Assembly: GCF_014208045.1 (NCBI RefSeq)
Contig: NZ_JACHML010000001.1
Coordinates: 3,472,001 to 3,536,000 of the forward strand
DNA from: Microbacterium thalassium
Lineage (GTDB): Bacteria; Actinomycetota; Actinomycetes; Actinomycetales; Microbacteriaceae
Direction of reading: 5' to 3'
Length of the DNA stretch: 64,000 nucleotides
Below, one piece after another: positions 33,706 through 42,682 of this stretch; positions within the stretch are counted from its first letter, which is position 1; every line of letters starts with the position of its first letter. The translations under genes and the position numbers were made by a program. Under the pieces are notes generated by a model. That model did no database searches, had not been told where the DNA came from, and saw nothing but the letters and a program-made list of their open reading frames with translations.

Positions 33706-35763
33706 GTGACGATCGCCGGGGTGCTCCGGCGACTGCCCGCTACGGGGCTCTTCGTCGCCCTCCTCCTGGCGTGCGGCGTCGCGTGGCAGGGGCTGTGGAC
33801 GCCGTTCGAGGACAGCACGACGTTCGAGATCGTCGCGTACGGCGTTCCCGCTTTCGAAGCCGGCCACTGGTGGACTCCGGTCACCGGCACGTTCTTCGTG
33901 GTGCAGCCGTGGGTCTACGTGCCGACGCTGCTCGGTCTGTGGGGCTTCGCCGTTCTCGAATACCTGCGCGGCTGGAAGGTCGCGCTCGCGTACTACGTGG
34001 TGGGCCAGCTGTTCGCGATCTTCGCCGCGGCCCTGCTGCTGTGGCTCTTCGCGCTCGTGCCCGGGTGGGCGTGGGCGACCGAGCAGGCCGCCGCGCTCGA
34101 TGTCGGCCCGAGCGGCGGCGCGTTCGCGTGCATGGCGGCCGCGGCCGCGCTGTTCGTGTCGCCGTGGCGCGTTCGGGTGCTGCTGGTCCTCATCGCCGCG
34201 GCCACGATCGGGCTGGTGTTCCTCGGCACGATCGCCGATCTGGAGCACGCACTGGCGCTCGTCCTGGTGCTCGTGGCCGATCGCTCGCTGCACGTGCAGC
34301 GCATGACGGTCCGAGAGCAGCGGCTGATCGCCTTCGTCGGATTGCTGGCCTTCGCCGCGGTGGACGTCATCTTCGCGTTCGTTCCGACCGATGGGCCCTT
34401 CGGCACGTCCGAGCCTCTGGCGAGTCCGCTGTGGACGACGGCGATCGACCTGGTCATCGTCGCCCTCATCGCCGACGGTCTCCGGCGCGCTCGGCGATGG
34501 GCCTGGGTGATCGCCGTCATCCTGCTGGGACTGAATGTCCTGCTCGCGGCCGCGCTGTCGGCGCTGCTCGCGGCCGTAGGAGTGTTCACCCTCAGCACGC
34601 TCTTCGACGACAGCTTCGCTCTCGAGCTCGCCACCGCCGGCCTCGCGCTGGGTCTGCTGATCTATCTCATCCGCGTGCGAGCCGCGTTCCCCTCACGTCG
34701 CCATCGCACGCTCTCGAACGTCGCGCCGCCGACGACGGACGACGCGAGGGACCTCCTTCGCGCCCACGGCGGAGGGACGCTCTCGTGGATGACGACGTGG
34801 GACGGCATGGACTACGCGCGCACCTCCAGCGGGATCGTCGCCTACCAGCGCCGGGCGGGCGTCGCCATCGCGCTCGCCGACCCGCTCGGACCGGACGAGG
34901 GGCGCGCAGAATCCGTCACGGAGTTCGTCCGCATGGCGGAGCAGGCGGGTCTCACCCCGTGCTTCTTCAGCGCGAGCGACGCGACCCGCGCCGCCGTACC
35001 GCCCACGTGGCGCAGCCTCGTCGTCGCGGACGACACGATCGTGGATCTGCCCGGCCTGGCGTACACCGGCAAGCGCTGGGCGTCGATCCGCACGTCGATG
35101 AACCGCGCCGGGCGCGAGGAGATGACCTTCCGCATGACCCGTCTGCGCGACGAGCCCTGGGGCGTGCGGGCGCAGCTGCACGCCATCTCGGCGATGTGGG
35201 TCGGCGACAAGGGCCTGCCCGAGATGGGCTTCACCCTCGGCTCGCTCGAACAGGCCGAGGACCCCGAGGTGCGGGTGGCTCTCGCGATCGCGCCGAACGG
35301 CGACGTCGACGGGTTCCTCTCGTGGCTGCCGGTGTACGGCGAGGGGAGCGTGCGCGGTTGGACGCTCGACCTCATGCGCCGGCGGGACGGCGGATTCCCG
35401 CCCGTCATGGAGTACCTCATCGGTATGTCGGCGGCGCACTTCCGCGACGAGGGCGCGGAGATCCTCTCCCTCTCGGGCGCTCCGCTCGCCCACGAGTATC
35501 CGCCGGATGCCCGCATCATCGCCGACCTCAGCGACAAGCTCGCCGACGCCCTGGAACCGGTCTACGGGTTCCGCTCACTGCACCGCTTCAAGGAGAAGTT
35601 CCACCCCCGCTACGAGACCATGCACCTGCTCTTCCGGGACGAGGCCGACCTGCCGCGCATCGGCGCGGGTCTGACCCGGGCCTTCCTCCCCGACGCCACA
35701 CTGAGGCAGTTCGCCGGCGCGGGACGGGAACTCGTCCAGCGCGGAGCCGCGGACGAGCGCTAG
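33706..35763 (+). CDS. Rhomboid-like membrane domain fused to DUF2156 aminoacyl-PG synthase-type domain
   Basis: A 685-residue two-part protein. Residues 1-335 form about nine membrane helices; the first six resemble a rhomboid bundle, with HWWTPVTGTFF, the serine motif GPSGG (S136) and a late His (H181 in IADLEHALAL). The glycines of the rhomboid AHxxGxxxG helix are absent, so protease activity is doubtful. Residues ~345-680 are DUF2156, the GNAT-fold catalytic part of MprF-like lysyl/alanyl-phosphatidylglycerol synthases (RRAGVAIALADPLGPDEGR; KRWASIRTSMNRAGREE; SLSGAPLAHE). The likely role is membrane-lipid aminoacylation. GTG 33706. Confidence 0.82.
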   Translation: MTIAGVLRRLPATGLFVALLLACGVAWQGLWTPFEDSTTFEIVAYGVPAFEAGHWWTPVTGTFFVVQPWVYVPTLLGLWGFAVLEYLRGWKVALAYYVVGQLFAIFAAALLLWLFALVPGWAWATEQAAALDVGPSGGAFACMAAAAALFVSPWRVRVLLVLIAAATIGLVFLGTIADLEHALALVLVLVADRSLHVQRMTVREQRLIAFVGLLAFAAVDVIFAFVPTDGPFGTSEPLASPLWTTAIDLVIVALIADGLRRARRWAWVIAVILLGLNVLLAAALSALLAAVGVFTLSTLFDDSFALELATAGLALGLLIYLIRVRAAFPSRRHRTLSNVAPPTTDDARDLLRAHGGGTLSWMTTWDGMDYARTSSGIVAYQRRAGVAIALADPLGPDEGRAESVTEFVRMAEQAGLTPCFFSASDATRAAVPPTWRSLVVADDTIVDLPGLAYTGKRWASIRTSMNRAGREEMTFRMTRLRDEPWGVRAQLHAISAMWVGDKGLPEMGFTLGSLEQAEDPEVRVALAIAPNGDVDGFLSWLPVYGEGSVRGWTLDLMRRRDGGFPPVMEYLIGMSAAHFRDEGAEILSLSGAPLAHEYPPDARIIADLSDKLADALEPVYGFRSLHRFKEKFHPRYETMHLLFRDEADLPRIGAGLTRAFLPDATLRQFAGAGRELVQRGAADER

Positions 35764-36633
35764 TCAGCCGCGGTCGTGCGGCACCGGGCATCCGGCGGGG
35801 AACGTCCCCAGCTCTTCGACGCGGTAGCCGTTCGGGTACGAGCGGATCCAGGGCAGATCCTCCACCCGCGTGGCGCCGGGCTTCGGCCCCCGCAGACCGT
35901 CGATGCGGCCCCGCAGGCGCACCGCGGACCGCGACACCGCCACGACCGCGCGTGACGGCTTGTCGTAGCCGAACGCCTCGAGCAGCGCATCGTCCATCAG
36001 CGCACGGCTGAACGCCTCCATCGGCTTCTTCGGCGCACGCCGGAAGGTCAGCATCAGCGCCAGCGTCGCGTCGGCGACGCGGCGGCCGCCCTCGTCGAAC
36101 GCGAAGTGCTCGGCCTCGTAGGCGTCCATCAGCTCGGCGAACCCCTCGTACGTCTCGGGGATGTCGGGGATGTTCATGTGCTTGCCGAGCGTGCGGTAGT
36201 AGTTCACGGATGCCGCGAGCTCGCCGTCGGTGAAGGGACGCTTGCCGTACTCGTCCACCCAGCGCTTCGGCACCACGACGAACGTCGACAGGACGTACCG
36301 GAACTCGTGGTCGGGGATGTCGTAGGCGCGGTGCATCTGGTTGATGCGCCGGACGGCCGCTCGCGCCTCGGGGTCGGCGAACCCGAGGCGCGTGGGCACC
36401 TCGAGCAGCAGCGCGGTGTCGTCGTAGCGCTTCTGCGTGCGCTGCGTGAACTCCCCCGTCTCGTCGAGGAGACGCCCGATGCCGGGAACGGCATATGTCC
36501 GGAACAGCGCGAAGCTCAGCGACTGGTTCATGTCCCACGGGAACTCGTGCATCACGAGGTTCCGGTAGATCTCGACGAAGTCGGTCTCGGGATCCAGGGC
36601 GTCGTTGACCCGCAGCCAGTGGTCGCGCTTCAT
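35764..36633 (-). CDS. MpaB-family (DUF2236) oxygenase-like protein
   Basis: A 289-residue DUF2236 protein. The family includes the latex-clearing protein Lcp and a mycophenolic-acid oxygenase and binds heme b. Typical segments are HEFPWDMNQSLSFALFRTYAVPGIG, TQKRYDDTALLL, INQMHRAYDIPDHEFRYVLSTFVV and YYRTLGKHMNIPDIP, with candidate heme-ligand histidines. The stop directly abuts the fusion gene's stop. ATG 36633 is set by TAGGGT 7 nt upstream. Substrate unknown; a second member lies at 60964. Confidence 0.8.
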   Translation of the reverse strand: MKRDHWLRVNDALDPETDFVEIYRNLVMHEFPWDMNQSLSFALFRTYAVPGIGRLLDETGEFTQRTQKRYDDTALLLEVPTRLGFADPEARAAVRRINQMHRAYDIPDHEFRYVLSTFVVVPKRWVDEYGKRPFTDGELAASVNYYRTLGKHMNIPDIPETYEGFAELMDAYEAEHFAFDEGGRRVADATLALMLTFRRAPKKPMEAFSRALMDDALLEAFGYDKPSRAVVAVSRSAVRLRGRIDGLRGPKPGATRVEDLPWIRSYPNGYRVEELGTFPAGCPVPHDRG

Positions 36634-36640
36634 GCCGTTC

Positions 36641-36646
36641 ACCCTA
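36641..36646 (-). promoter_or_regulatory. -10 element of the first mpaB-like gene
   Basis: TAGGGT ends 7 nt before ATG 36633 and overlaps the alternative GTG at 36642, ruling that start out. Confidence 0.55.
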
Positions 36647-36679
36647 GGGCGCGAGAGGCGCCGTTATGTGAACGGCAGA

Positions 36680-37663
36680 TCACAATCGGATGCCGCGCAC
36701 CCACTCCCGCATCACCCGGTACGCCTCCTGCCGCGGCTCGGGCGCCGACAGGAACACGTCGTGCACCGCTGCGTCGATCCGCGCGATCGTGATGAGCCTG
36801 CCGATGCGCGTGGCGCTGCGGGCGATGTCGTCGACGACGAGGACCGAGTCGCTCGCGGTCATCTCGGGCGCCCATGCGAACGGCACGGTCGTGCGCGTCG
36901 ACAGCAGCACGAGCGCGGGGCAGCCGACATCCACGCCCTCGGCGATCCTCCGGTGGCCCTCCAGCACCGCGGAGAGCCAGCCCGGATGCGTCGGGAACCC
37001 CAGCTCCGGTCGCCACGCGAGCCGCTCCTGGCCGGCCGGCAGCGTTCCGAGTTCGCGCTGGGCCCGCGTGTAGAAGCCGTAGTCGACGAGCGGATGCGCC
37101 CCCAGCGGGTCCAGCCGCGCGCGGATGCCCACGATGGGCTCGATCGTCTGGCGCGCCATCGCCCCCACCTGCAGTTCGAGCCAGGGACTGTTGAGGATCA
37201 GCGCACTGGCCCGGCCCGGGTGACGCGCCGCCCACAGCGTCAGCGTGAGGCCCCCGGTGGAATGCCCCAGCAGCACGAGGCGGCGCTTGGGCACGGCATC
37301 CGCCGCGTGCCCGATGGCCGCGAGCGCCGCTTCGATGTCCTGGTCGTACAGGTCCAGCGACGACACGTACCCCGGGGTCTGGCCATCGCGCAGGCTCCGT
37401 CCGTACCGGCGAAGGTCCAGGGCGTGGAAGCGGGCGCCGAGCCCGGTCCAGAATGCGGCGAGCTCGACCTGGAAGAAGTAGTCGCTCCACCCGTGCACGT
37501 AGAGCACGTCGACGTCGGCCAGCGGACGTCCGAGCGATTCGAACCACGACGGGATGCTGCGCACGAGCGTCGCGACGACGGGGCCCTGGTCGTCGTCCTC
37601 GAGGGCGAGGGTCCGCTGCTCGAACCCGTCGCCGAGGATGTCGGGCGTCCAGTCGCCGGCCAT
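36680..37663 (-). CDS. Alpha/beta hydrolase (serine lysophospholipase-like)
   Basis: A 327-residue hydrolase. VLYVHGWSDYFFQ supplies the oxyanion region, LVLLGHSTGGLTLTLWA the nucleophile elbow (GHSTG), and VHDVFLSAP the C-terminal histidine. The layout matches the Hydrolase_4/monoacylglycerol lipase-like group (PldB-like). No signal peptide, so cytoplasmic. TAGGCT (37670-37675) ends 6 nt before ATG 37663. It is not a convincing MenH, which is shorter and keeps different motifs. Confidence 0.85.
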   Translation of the reverse strand: MAGDWTPDILGDGFEQRTLALEDDDQGPVVATLVRSIPSWFESLGRPLADVDVLYVHGWSDYFFQVELAAFWTGLGARFHALDLRRYGRSLRDGQTPGYVSSLDLYDQDIEAALAAIGHAADAVPKRRLVLLGHSTGGLTLTLWAARHPGRASALILNSPWLELQVGAMARQTIEPIVGIRARLDPLGAHPLVDYGFYTRAQRELGTLPAGQERLAWRPELGFPTHPGWLSAVLEGHRRIAEGVDVGCPALVLLSTRTTVPFAWAPEMTASDSVLVVDDIARSATRIGRLITIARIDAAVHDVFLSAPEPRQEAYRVMREWVRGIRL

Positions 37664-37724
37664 GCGGTCAGCCTAGCGAGGCTGTCTGCCCTCCCGGGCG
37701 AGGGATCGACGATACTGGACTGCG

Positions 37725-38921
37725 ATGCCCGGCACCCCACGCATGACACGCGGACTCCTCGCCGCGCTCGGGTTCCTCGCGGCTGTGCCGGTGCTCGCGA
37801 CCGACACCTACCTGGCGTCGTTCACCGACATCTCCGCCGACCTGGCGGTGGACCCCTCGGGGGTGCAGCTCACCCTCACCGCGTTCCTGATCGGCATCGG
37901 GGCCGGCCAGCTGACGCTCGGCCCGGTGTCGGATCGGCTCGGCCGACGGCGGGTCATGCTCGCCGCCCTCGCCGTCTTCACCCTGGCCAGCGTCACGATG
38001 GTGTTCAGCCCCGGCATCGAGGTCTTCGTCGCCCTGCGGCTCCTCCAGGGCTTCAGCGGCGCCGCCGGCGTGGTCGTCAGCCGCGCGATCGCCGCGGACC
38101 TGAGCGAGGGGACCACCGCGGTCCGCGCCCTCAGCCTCATCGCATCCGTCGTCGCGATCGGTCCGCTCATCGCTCCTCCGATCGGCGGCGTGATCAGCTC
38201 GCTGTGGGGGTGGCGCGGCGTGCTCGCGTTCATCGCGGTCGTGGCCGTGATGATGCTCGCCCTCGCCTGGATCGCGATCCCCGAGTCGCTCCCGGCGGAG
38301 GAGCGCCACGGCGGCGGAGCGGCCGCGATGCTCTCACGCTTCGGGGTGCTCGTCCGGGACCTGCCGTTCACGCTCCTGTCGGCGTCGTTCGCGATCGGGT
38401 TCGGAGCCCTCATGGCCTACATCGCCGCGTCGCCGTTCGTCGGCCAGGTCGTGGTGGGGATGACCCCGGTGGAGTACTCGCTCGGCTTCGCCGCCGGGGC
38501 GGCGGCCTTCGTCGTCGTCAACGTCATCAACGCCCGTGTCGCGGTGCGCGTCGGCCCCGACCGCATGCTGGTCGCGGGCTTCGTGCTGGCTCTGCTCGCC
38601 GGGATCTCGTTCGCGACGCTCAGCGCCACCGACACCCTGGTGCCGGCGACGTTCATCGCGACGGCGTTCGTGCTGTCGGGCGGCGTCGGACTCACCATGT
38701 CGAACGCGTCGGCCCTCGCCCTGGCGCGCGCCAGCCACGCACGGGGCTCCGGCGCCGCCCTCTTCGGCGCCGGCCAGTTCGCCGTCGGCGCGCTCGTCTC
38801 TCCGCTCGTGGGCCTGTGGGGCGAGGACACGGCGACGCCGATGGTGGTCGTCATGCTCGCGTGCTCCACGATCGCCCTGACCGTCGGGCTCGCCGGGCTC
38901 GCCGCCGCCCGCCGCCGCTGA
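37725..38921 (+). CDS. Bcr/CflA-family MFS drug transporter
   Basis: A 398-residue 12-helix transporter. ATDTYLASFTDISADLAV in helix 1 and GPVSDRLGRRRVMLAAL (motif A) are DHA1/Bcr-CflA hallmarks, as is LRLLQGFSGAAGVVVSRAIAADL. Proton-driven export of drugs such as bicyclomycin or chloramphenicol is the family role; the native substrate is unknown. Start at ATG 37725. Confidence 0.88.
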   Translation: MPGTPRMTRGLLAALGFLAAVPVLATDTYLASFTDISADLAVDPSGVQLTLTAFLIGIGAGQLTLGPVSDRLGRRRVMLAALAVFTLASVTMVFSPGIEVFVALRLLQGFSGAAGVVVSRAIAADLSEGTTAVRALSLIASVVAIGPLIAPPIGGVISSLWGWRGVLAFIAVVAVMMLALAWIAIPESLPAEERHGGGAAAMLSRFGVLVRDLPFTLLSASFAIGFGALMAYIAASPFVGQVVVGMTPVEYSLGFAAGAAAFVVVNVINARVAVRVGPDRMLVAGFVLALLAGISFATLSATDTLVPATFIATAFVLSGGVGLTMSNASALALARASHARGSGAALFGAGQFAVGALVSPLVGLWGEDTATPMVVVMLACSTIALTVGLAGLAAARRR

Positions 38922-38933
38922 GCCGGCTCGACC

Positions 38934-40307
38934 CTACTCGCCGCGCGAGATCGCGACCATCTCGTCGCGCGGGACGACCTTGACGCGCGCACGCTCCTGC
39001 GGCGCGCCCAGGGCGATCTCGTGCTCGTCGAGGCGGTGCCAGCCCTCGAGGTCGGTCCACTTCACGCCGCGCTCGGCCAGCAGCGCCGGGATCGCCCCCT
39101 CGGACGGATCCGCCGGGTGCCACCACGAGCCCTGGCTGTTGATGACGTGGCGGATGGTCTCCATCGCGTCGGACTTCGTGTGCCCGATCAGGCCCACCGG
39201 GCCGCGCTTGATCCAGCCGGTCGCGAACATGCCGGGGACGCGCTCGTTGGACTCGGGGCGCAGCACCTGACCCTCGCGGTTGGGGATCACGCCGTGGTGC
39301 TCGTCGAACGGCACACCCGGCATCGGCGAGCCGAAGTACCCGACGGCGCGGTACAGCGCCTGGATCTCGAGCTCGCGGATCTCGCCGGTGCCGACGACGC
39401 CGCCTTCGCCGTCGGGACGCGTGCGCTCCCAGCGCAGCGAGCGAACCCGGCCGTCGGCGCCTGTGAGCACCTCGAGGGGCTTGGCGTAGAAGTGCAGGTG
39501 GAGACGACGGGATGCCGTGCCGCCGGCGTTGTTCGCCGAGTCGCGCCCCCGCCACTTCTGCAGCACCCGGTCGATGACCATGACCTGCTTGTTGCTGGCG
39601 ATGGCGTCGCGGGAGGCCTCGTCGTAGTCGAAGTCCTCGTCGTAGACGACCATGTCGACGTCGCGCAGCTCGCCGAGCTCGCGCAGTTCGAGCGGCGTGA
39701 ACTTCACCTGCGCCGGCCCGCGACGGCCGAACACGTGGACGTCGGTCACCTTCGAGGCCGCCAGGCCCGCGTGGACGTTGTCGGGGATCTCGGTCGGCAG
39801 CAGGTCCTCGGCGTGCTTGGCGAGCATGCGCGAGATGTCGAGGGCGACGTTGCCGTTGCCGATGACGGCGACCGACTGCGCGTCCAGCGGCCACTCGCGC
39901 GGGACGTCGGGGTGGCCGTCGAACCAGCTGACGAAGTCTGCGGCGCCGTACGAGCCCTCCGCGTCGATGCCGGGGATGTTCAGGCCCGCGTCGCGGATGG
40001 CTCCGGTCGCGAAGATCACCGCGTTGTAGTGGCGCTTGAGGTCCTCGATCGTGATGTCCTCGCCGAAGCGGACGTTGCCGAAGATGCGGATGTCGCCGCG
40101 GTCGAGCACCTCGCGCAGGGCCGTGATGATCCCCTTGATGCGCGGGTGGTCGGGCGCCACGCCGTAGCGGACGAGGCCGTACGGGGCGGGGAGCTGCTCG
40201 AAGAGGTCGATGGAGACGTCGAACTTGCGCTCGGCCTTCAGAAGGATGTCGGCGGCATAGATGCCCGCCGGTCCTGCGCCGACGATGGCCAGCCGGAGCT
40301 TGGTCAT
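38934..40307 (-). CDS. fprA: Ferredoxin/flavodoxin-NADP+ reductase, adrenodoxin-reductase type
   Basis: A 457-residue FAD enzyme of the FprA/adrenodoxin reductase family. It has the FAD Rossmann motif LAIVGAGPAGIYAAD, LPAPYGLVRYGVAPDHPRIK, the NADP site SVAVIGNGNVALDISRML and the C-terminal GWIKRGPVGLIGHTKSDA. It moves electrons between NADPH and a ferredoxin in the cytoplasm. A clear AAGGAT site precedes ATG 40307. Stop is 69 bp after the prenyl synthase gene region on the same strand, so the two may be separately transcribed. Confidence 0.94.
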   Translation of the reverse strand: MTKLRLAIVGAGPAGIYAADILLKAERKFDVSIDLFEQLPAPYGLVRYGVAPDHPRIKGIITALREVLDRGDIRIFGNVRFGEDITIEDLKRHYNAVIFATGAIRDAGLNIPGIDAEGSYGAADFVSWFDGHPDVPREWPLDAQSVAVIGNGNVALDISRMLAKHAEDLLPTEIPDNVHAGLAASKVTDVHVFGRRGPAQVKFTPLELRELGELRDVDMVVYDEDFDYDEASRDAIASNKQVMVIDRVLQKWRGRDSANNAGGTASRRLHLHFYAKPLEVLTGADGRVRSLRWERTRPDGEGGVVGTGEIRELEIQALYRAVGYFGSPMPGVPFDEHHGVIPNREGQVLRPESNERVPGMFATGWIKRGPVGLIGHTKSDAMETIRHVINSQGSWWHPADPSEGAIPALLAERGVKWTDLEGWHRLDEHEIALGAPQERARVKVVPRDEMVAISRGE

Positions 40308-40376
40308 GGTGATCCTTTCGTGCGGCCCGGTCGCAGCCGAGCGACGGGCGGGGTGCCGTGCGGAGGCGGCCGCAGG

Positions 40377-41438
40377 CTAGCTGGAGCGGTCGGAGACGGC
40401 CTGGGCGAAGCGGGTGAGCGCGTCGCGGACCGGCCCGTCCGGCAGGGGGGTCAGCGCGTCGACGGCCGCGGCCGACCACGAATGTGCCAGCTCGAGGGTC
40501 TCTTCGGTGGCATCGTGGTCGCGCAGCTCGCCCAGAGGCCCGTCGAGGATGCCGGGATCGGCTCCGTCGGGGATGCGGGCCACGCCGTCGTCGATGCGGG
40601 CATGCAGGTCGCGGGAGGCCGCATCCGTGCGTCGCCCGAGAAGGAGGTACGGCATCGTCGGGACGCCCGCGCGCAGATCCGTGCCCGGCACCTTGCCGGT
40701 CTCGTCCGGGTCGGCCGACAGGTCGATGACGTCGTCGAGCAGCTGGAAGGCGACGCCGGCCTTCTCGCCGAACGTCGCCAGCGGCTCGGCGAACTCCTCC
40801 GGTGCGTTCGAGAAGATGACGCCGGACTGCGCGGCCGCGGCGATCAGCGAGCCCGTCTTGTCGGACAGGACCTGCAGCGAGAACGCGACCGGGTCGTCGC
40901 CCTCCTGCGGTCCGACCGTCTCATGCATCTGTCCGAGCACGAGCCGCTCGAACGTGTCGGCCTGCAGCTGAATGGCTCGCTCGCCGTTGCGGGCCATGAG
41001 CTGGCTGGCGCGCGAGAACAGCAGATCGCCGGTGAGGATCGCGATGTTGTTGCCCCACACCTCGTGGGCGCTGGGGACGCCCCGCCGCTTGTCGGCCGCG
41101 TCCATCACGTCGTCGTGATACAGCGAGCCCAGGTGGGTCATCTCGAGCGCCGCGGCGGCGTCGACGACGCCGTCGGTCGCACCGTCGCCGAGCTGCGCGG
41201 CCAGCAGGGTGAGCATCGGCCGCACACGCTTGCCTCCGGCGTCGTACAGGTACCGGCTCGTCGCGTCGGCGAGCGAGTCGGCGACCCGCAGTTCGAGCTC
41301 GAGCGCCCGGTCGACCTGGGCCATTCCCTCTTCGACCGTCTTGAGCAGTCGCCGCGACCGCGGACCGGCGAACACGCGGTCGGTGAGGCCCAGCTTGCTC
41401 GCCAGACGCGAGCCTGAGGCCGAGGCTGAGGGAGTCAC
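40377..41438 (-). CDS. Polyprenyl diphosphate synthase (menaquinone side chain)
   Basis: A 353-residue trans-prenyltransferase. GGKRVRPML, the first aspartate-rich motif HDDVMDAADKRRG and the second QLLDDVIDL are intact. In context with menG and the other men genes it most likely makes the long isoprenoid tail of menaquinone (HepPP/OctPP or longer); Microbacterium menaquinones have long tails. Chain length cannot be read with certainty. GTG 41438 with TAGGCT (41445-41450) 6 nt upstream. Confidence 0.92.
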   Translation of the reverse strand: MTPSASASGSRLASKLGLTDRVFAGPRSRRLLKTVEEGMAQVDRALELELRVADSLADATSRYLYDAGGKRVRPMLTLLAAQLGDGATDGVVDAAAALEMTHLGSLYHDDVMDAADKRRGVPSAHEVWGNNIAILTGDLLFSRASQLMARNGERAIQLQADTFERLVLGQMHETVGPQEGDDPVAFSLQVLSDKTGSLIAAAAQSGVIFSNAPEEFAEPLATFGEKAGVAFQLLDDVIDLSADPDETGKVPGTDLRAGVPTMPYLLLGRRTDAASRDLHARIDDGVARIPDGADPGILDGPLGELRDHDATEETLELAHSWSAAAVDALTPLPDGPVRDALTRFAQAVSDRSS

Positions 41439-41481
41439 CGTCCCAGCCTACCGGCGACCCGCGCCGGGGTCCTCCCGCGGG

Positions 41482-42213
41482 TCACGCGGCGGGCGGCTTG
41501 GTCGCCCGGTGCAGCGCCACGATCCCCCAGGTGAGGTTGCGGTGGGCGACGCCGATCCAGCCCGCCTCGCGGATCCACTCCGCCAGCTTCCGCTGGTCGG
41601 GCCAGTCCTTGATCGACTCGTTGAGGTAGTCGTACGCCTCGGCGTTCGAGCTCACCGCTCGCGCCACCGCGGGCAGCACGCGGTCGTTGTAGAAGCGGTA
41701 CAGGCCGTTGAAGGCGGGCGACGGCGGGTGGGAGAACTCGCACACCACGATCCGGCCGCCCGGCTTGGTGACCCGAAGCAGCTCGCGCAGCGCCTTGCGG
41801 GGGTCGATGACGTTGCGCAGCCCGAACGACATCGTCACGGTGTCGAACTCGTCGTCGGCGAACGGCAGGGCGGTGGCGTCCGCCTGGACGAACGACAGGT
41901 TCGGGATGTCGCCGTGCCGGCGCCGGCCCTCGCGGATCATGCCCTGCGAGAAGTCCGCCGCGACGACCTCCGCGCCGCTGCGGGCGAGCGACACGCTGGA
42001 GGCGCCCGTGCCCGCCGCGAGGTCGAGGATGCGCTGGCCCGGCCGCGGATCGACGGCACGCGTGGTCGCGACGCGCCACAGCCGGTCGTTGCCCATGCTC
42101 AGCACGGTGTTCGTGCGGTCGTAGCCTTCGGCGACCTCGTCGAACATGCCGCTGACGGCGGCGGGGTCCTTGCCCAGATCGGCGCGGTTCGGCTGAGGCT
42201 CGGGGGAACTCAC
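41482..42213 (-). CDS. menG: Demethylmenaquinone methyltransferase
   Basis: A 243-residue SAM methyltransferase of the UbiE/COQ5 family; it methylates demethylmenaquinone, the last step of the pathway. Motifs: [37 protein letters not shown] (SAM), [18 protein letters not shown], and [19 protein letters not shown] (42220-42225) sits 6 nt before GTG 42213. The downstream prenyl synthase has its own promoter. Confidence 0.94.
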   Translation of the reverse strand: MSSPEPQPNRADLGKDPAAVSGMFDEVAEGYDRTNTVLSMGNDRLWRVATTRAVDPRPGQRILDLAAGTGASSVSLARSGAEVVAADFSQGMIREGRRRHGDIPNLSFVQADATALPFADDEFDTVTMSFGLRNVIDPRKALRELLRVTKPGGRIVVCEFSHPPSPAFNGLYRFYNDRVLPAVARAVSSNAEAYDYLNESIKDWPDQRKLAEWIREAGWIGVAHRNLTWGIVALHRATKPPAA

Positions 42214-42233
42214 GCGTCGAGTCTACGGCGCGC

Positions 42234-42563
42234 TCAGATCGCCTGAAGCGGCACCCGGACGTCGGCCGCCGCCGGAACGGCGCGCGTGGTCAGGAAGTCC
42301 CCGGTCGCGAAATCGGCGGAACCCGACGCGCTCCCGTGGGCTCGGACGGTGAAGCGCGAGCCCGGTCCCGGGGTGGGATAGTCCAGGTCCACCTCGACGG
42401 CGCCGCCCTCCGCCGGGACCTCGACGTCGGTCAGCGTCTTCTCGGCGACGACGTCCGCCGCGGCATCCGCCCGCGAGGTGTCCTCGACCCGCACGCGGAC
42501 GGCGGCGAGACGACGCCGTGCCCCCGTCGCCGGGAACTCCAGGATCGCGTGGAGCCTCTCCAT
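42234..42563 (-). CDS. YbaY-like (YscW-domain) small protein
   Basis: A 109-residue beta-rich protein. LAAVRVRVEDTSRADAAADVVAEKT and a late FLTTRAV segment resemble the YbaY/YscW domain (PF09619), usually found in lipoproteins; here there is no signal peptide. It is divergent from the astacin/ATP-grasp pair, with 119 bp between starts, so it may belong to that locus. Function unknown. Confidence 0.6.
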   Translation of the reverse strand: MERLHAILEFPATGARRRLAAVRVRVEDTSRADAAADVVAEKTLTDVEVPAEGGAVEVDLDYPTPGPGSRFTVRAHGSASGSADFATGDFLTTRAVPAAADVRVPLQAI

Positions 42564-42569
42564 GACCAC

Positions 42570-42575
42570 ACCGTA
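42570..42575 (-). promoter_or_regulatory. -10 element of the YbaY-like gene
   Basis: TACGGT ends 6 nt before ATG 42563 and lies directly beside the alternative GTG at 42569, favouring the ATG. Confidence 0.55.
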
Positions 42576-42682
42576 CCCCCGTTGCGGCCGCACCGGTTGT
42601 ATCTGGTCGGGACCGGGAGCACTCTGTGATCAGGAGGGCGGTCCGCCTCTGAGTCCGCCCCGCTATGGAGGAAGGGACGACC

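Noticed and set aside
36680..37663. MenH (SHCHC synthase) for the alpha/beta hydrolase
   Set aside because: It is longer than MenH and resembles lysophospholipase-type hydrolases; no men gene is adjacent in its transcription unit.
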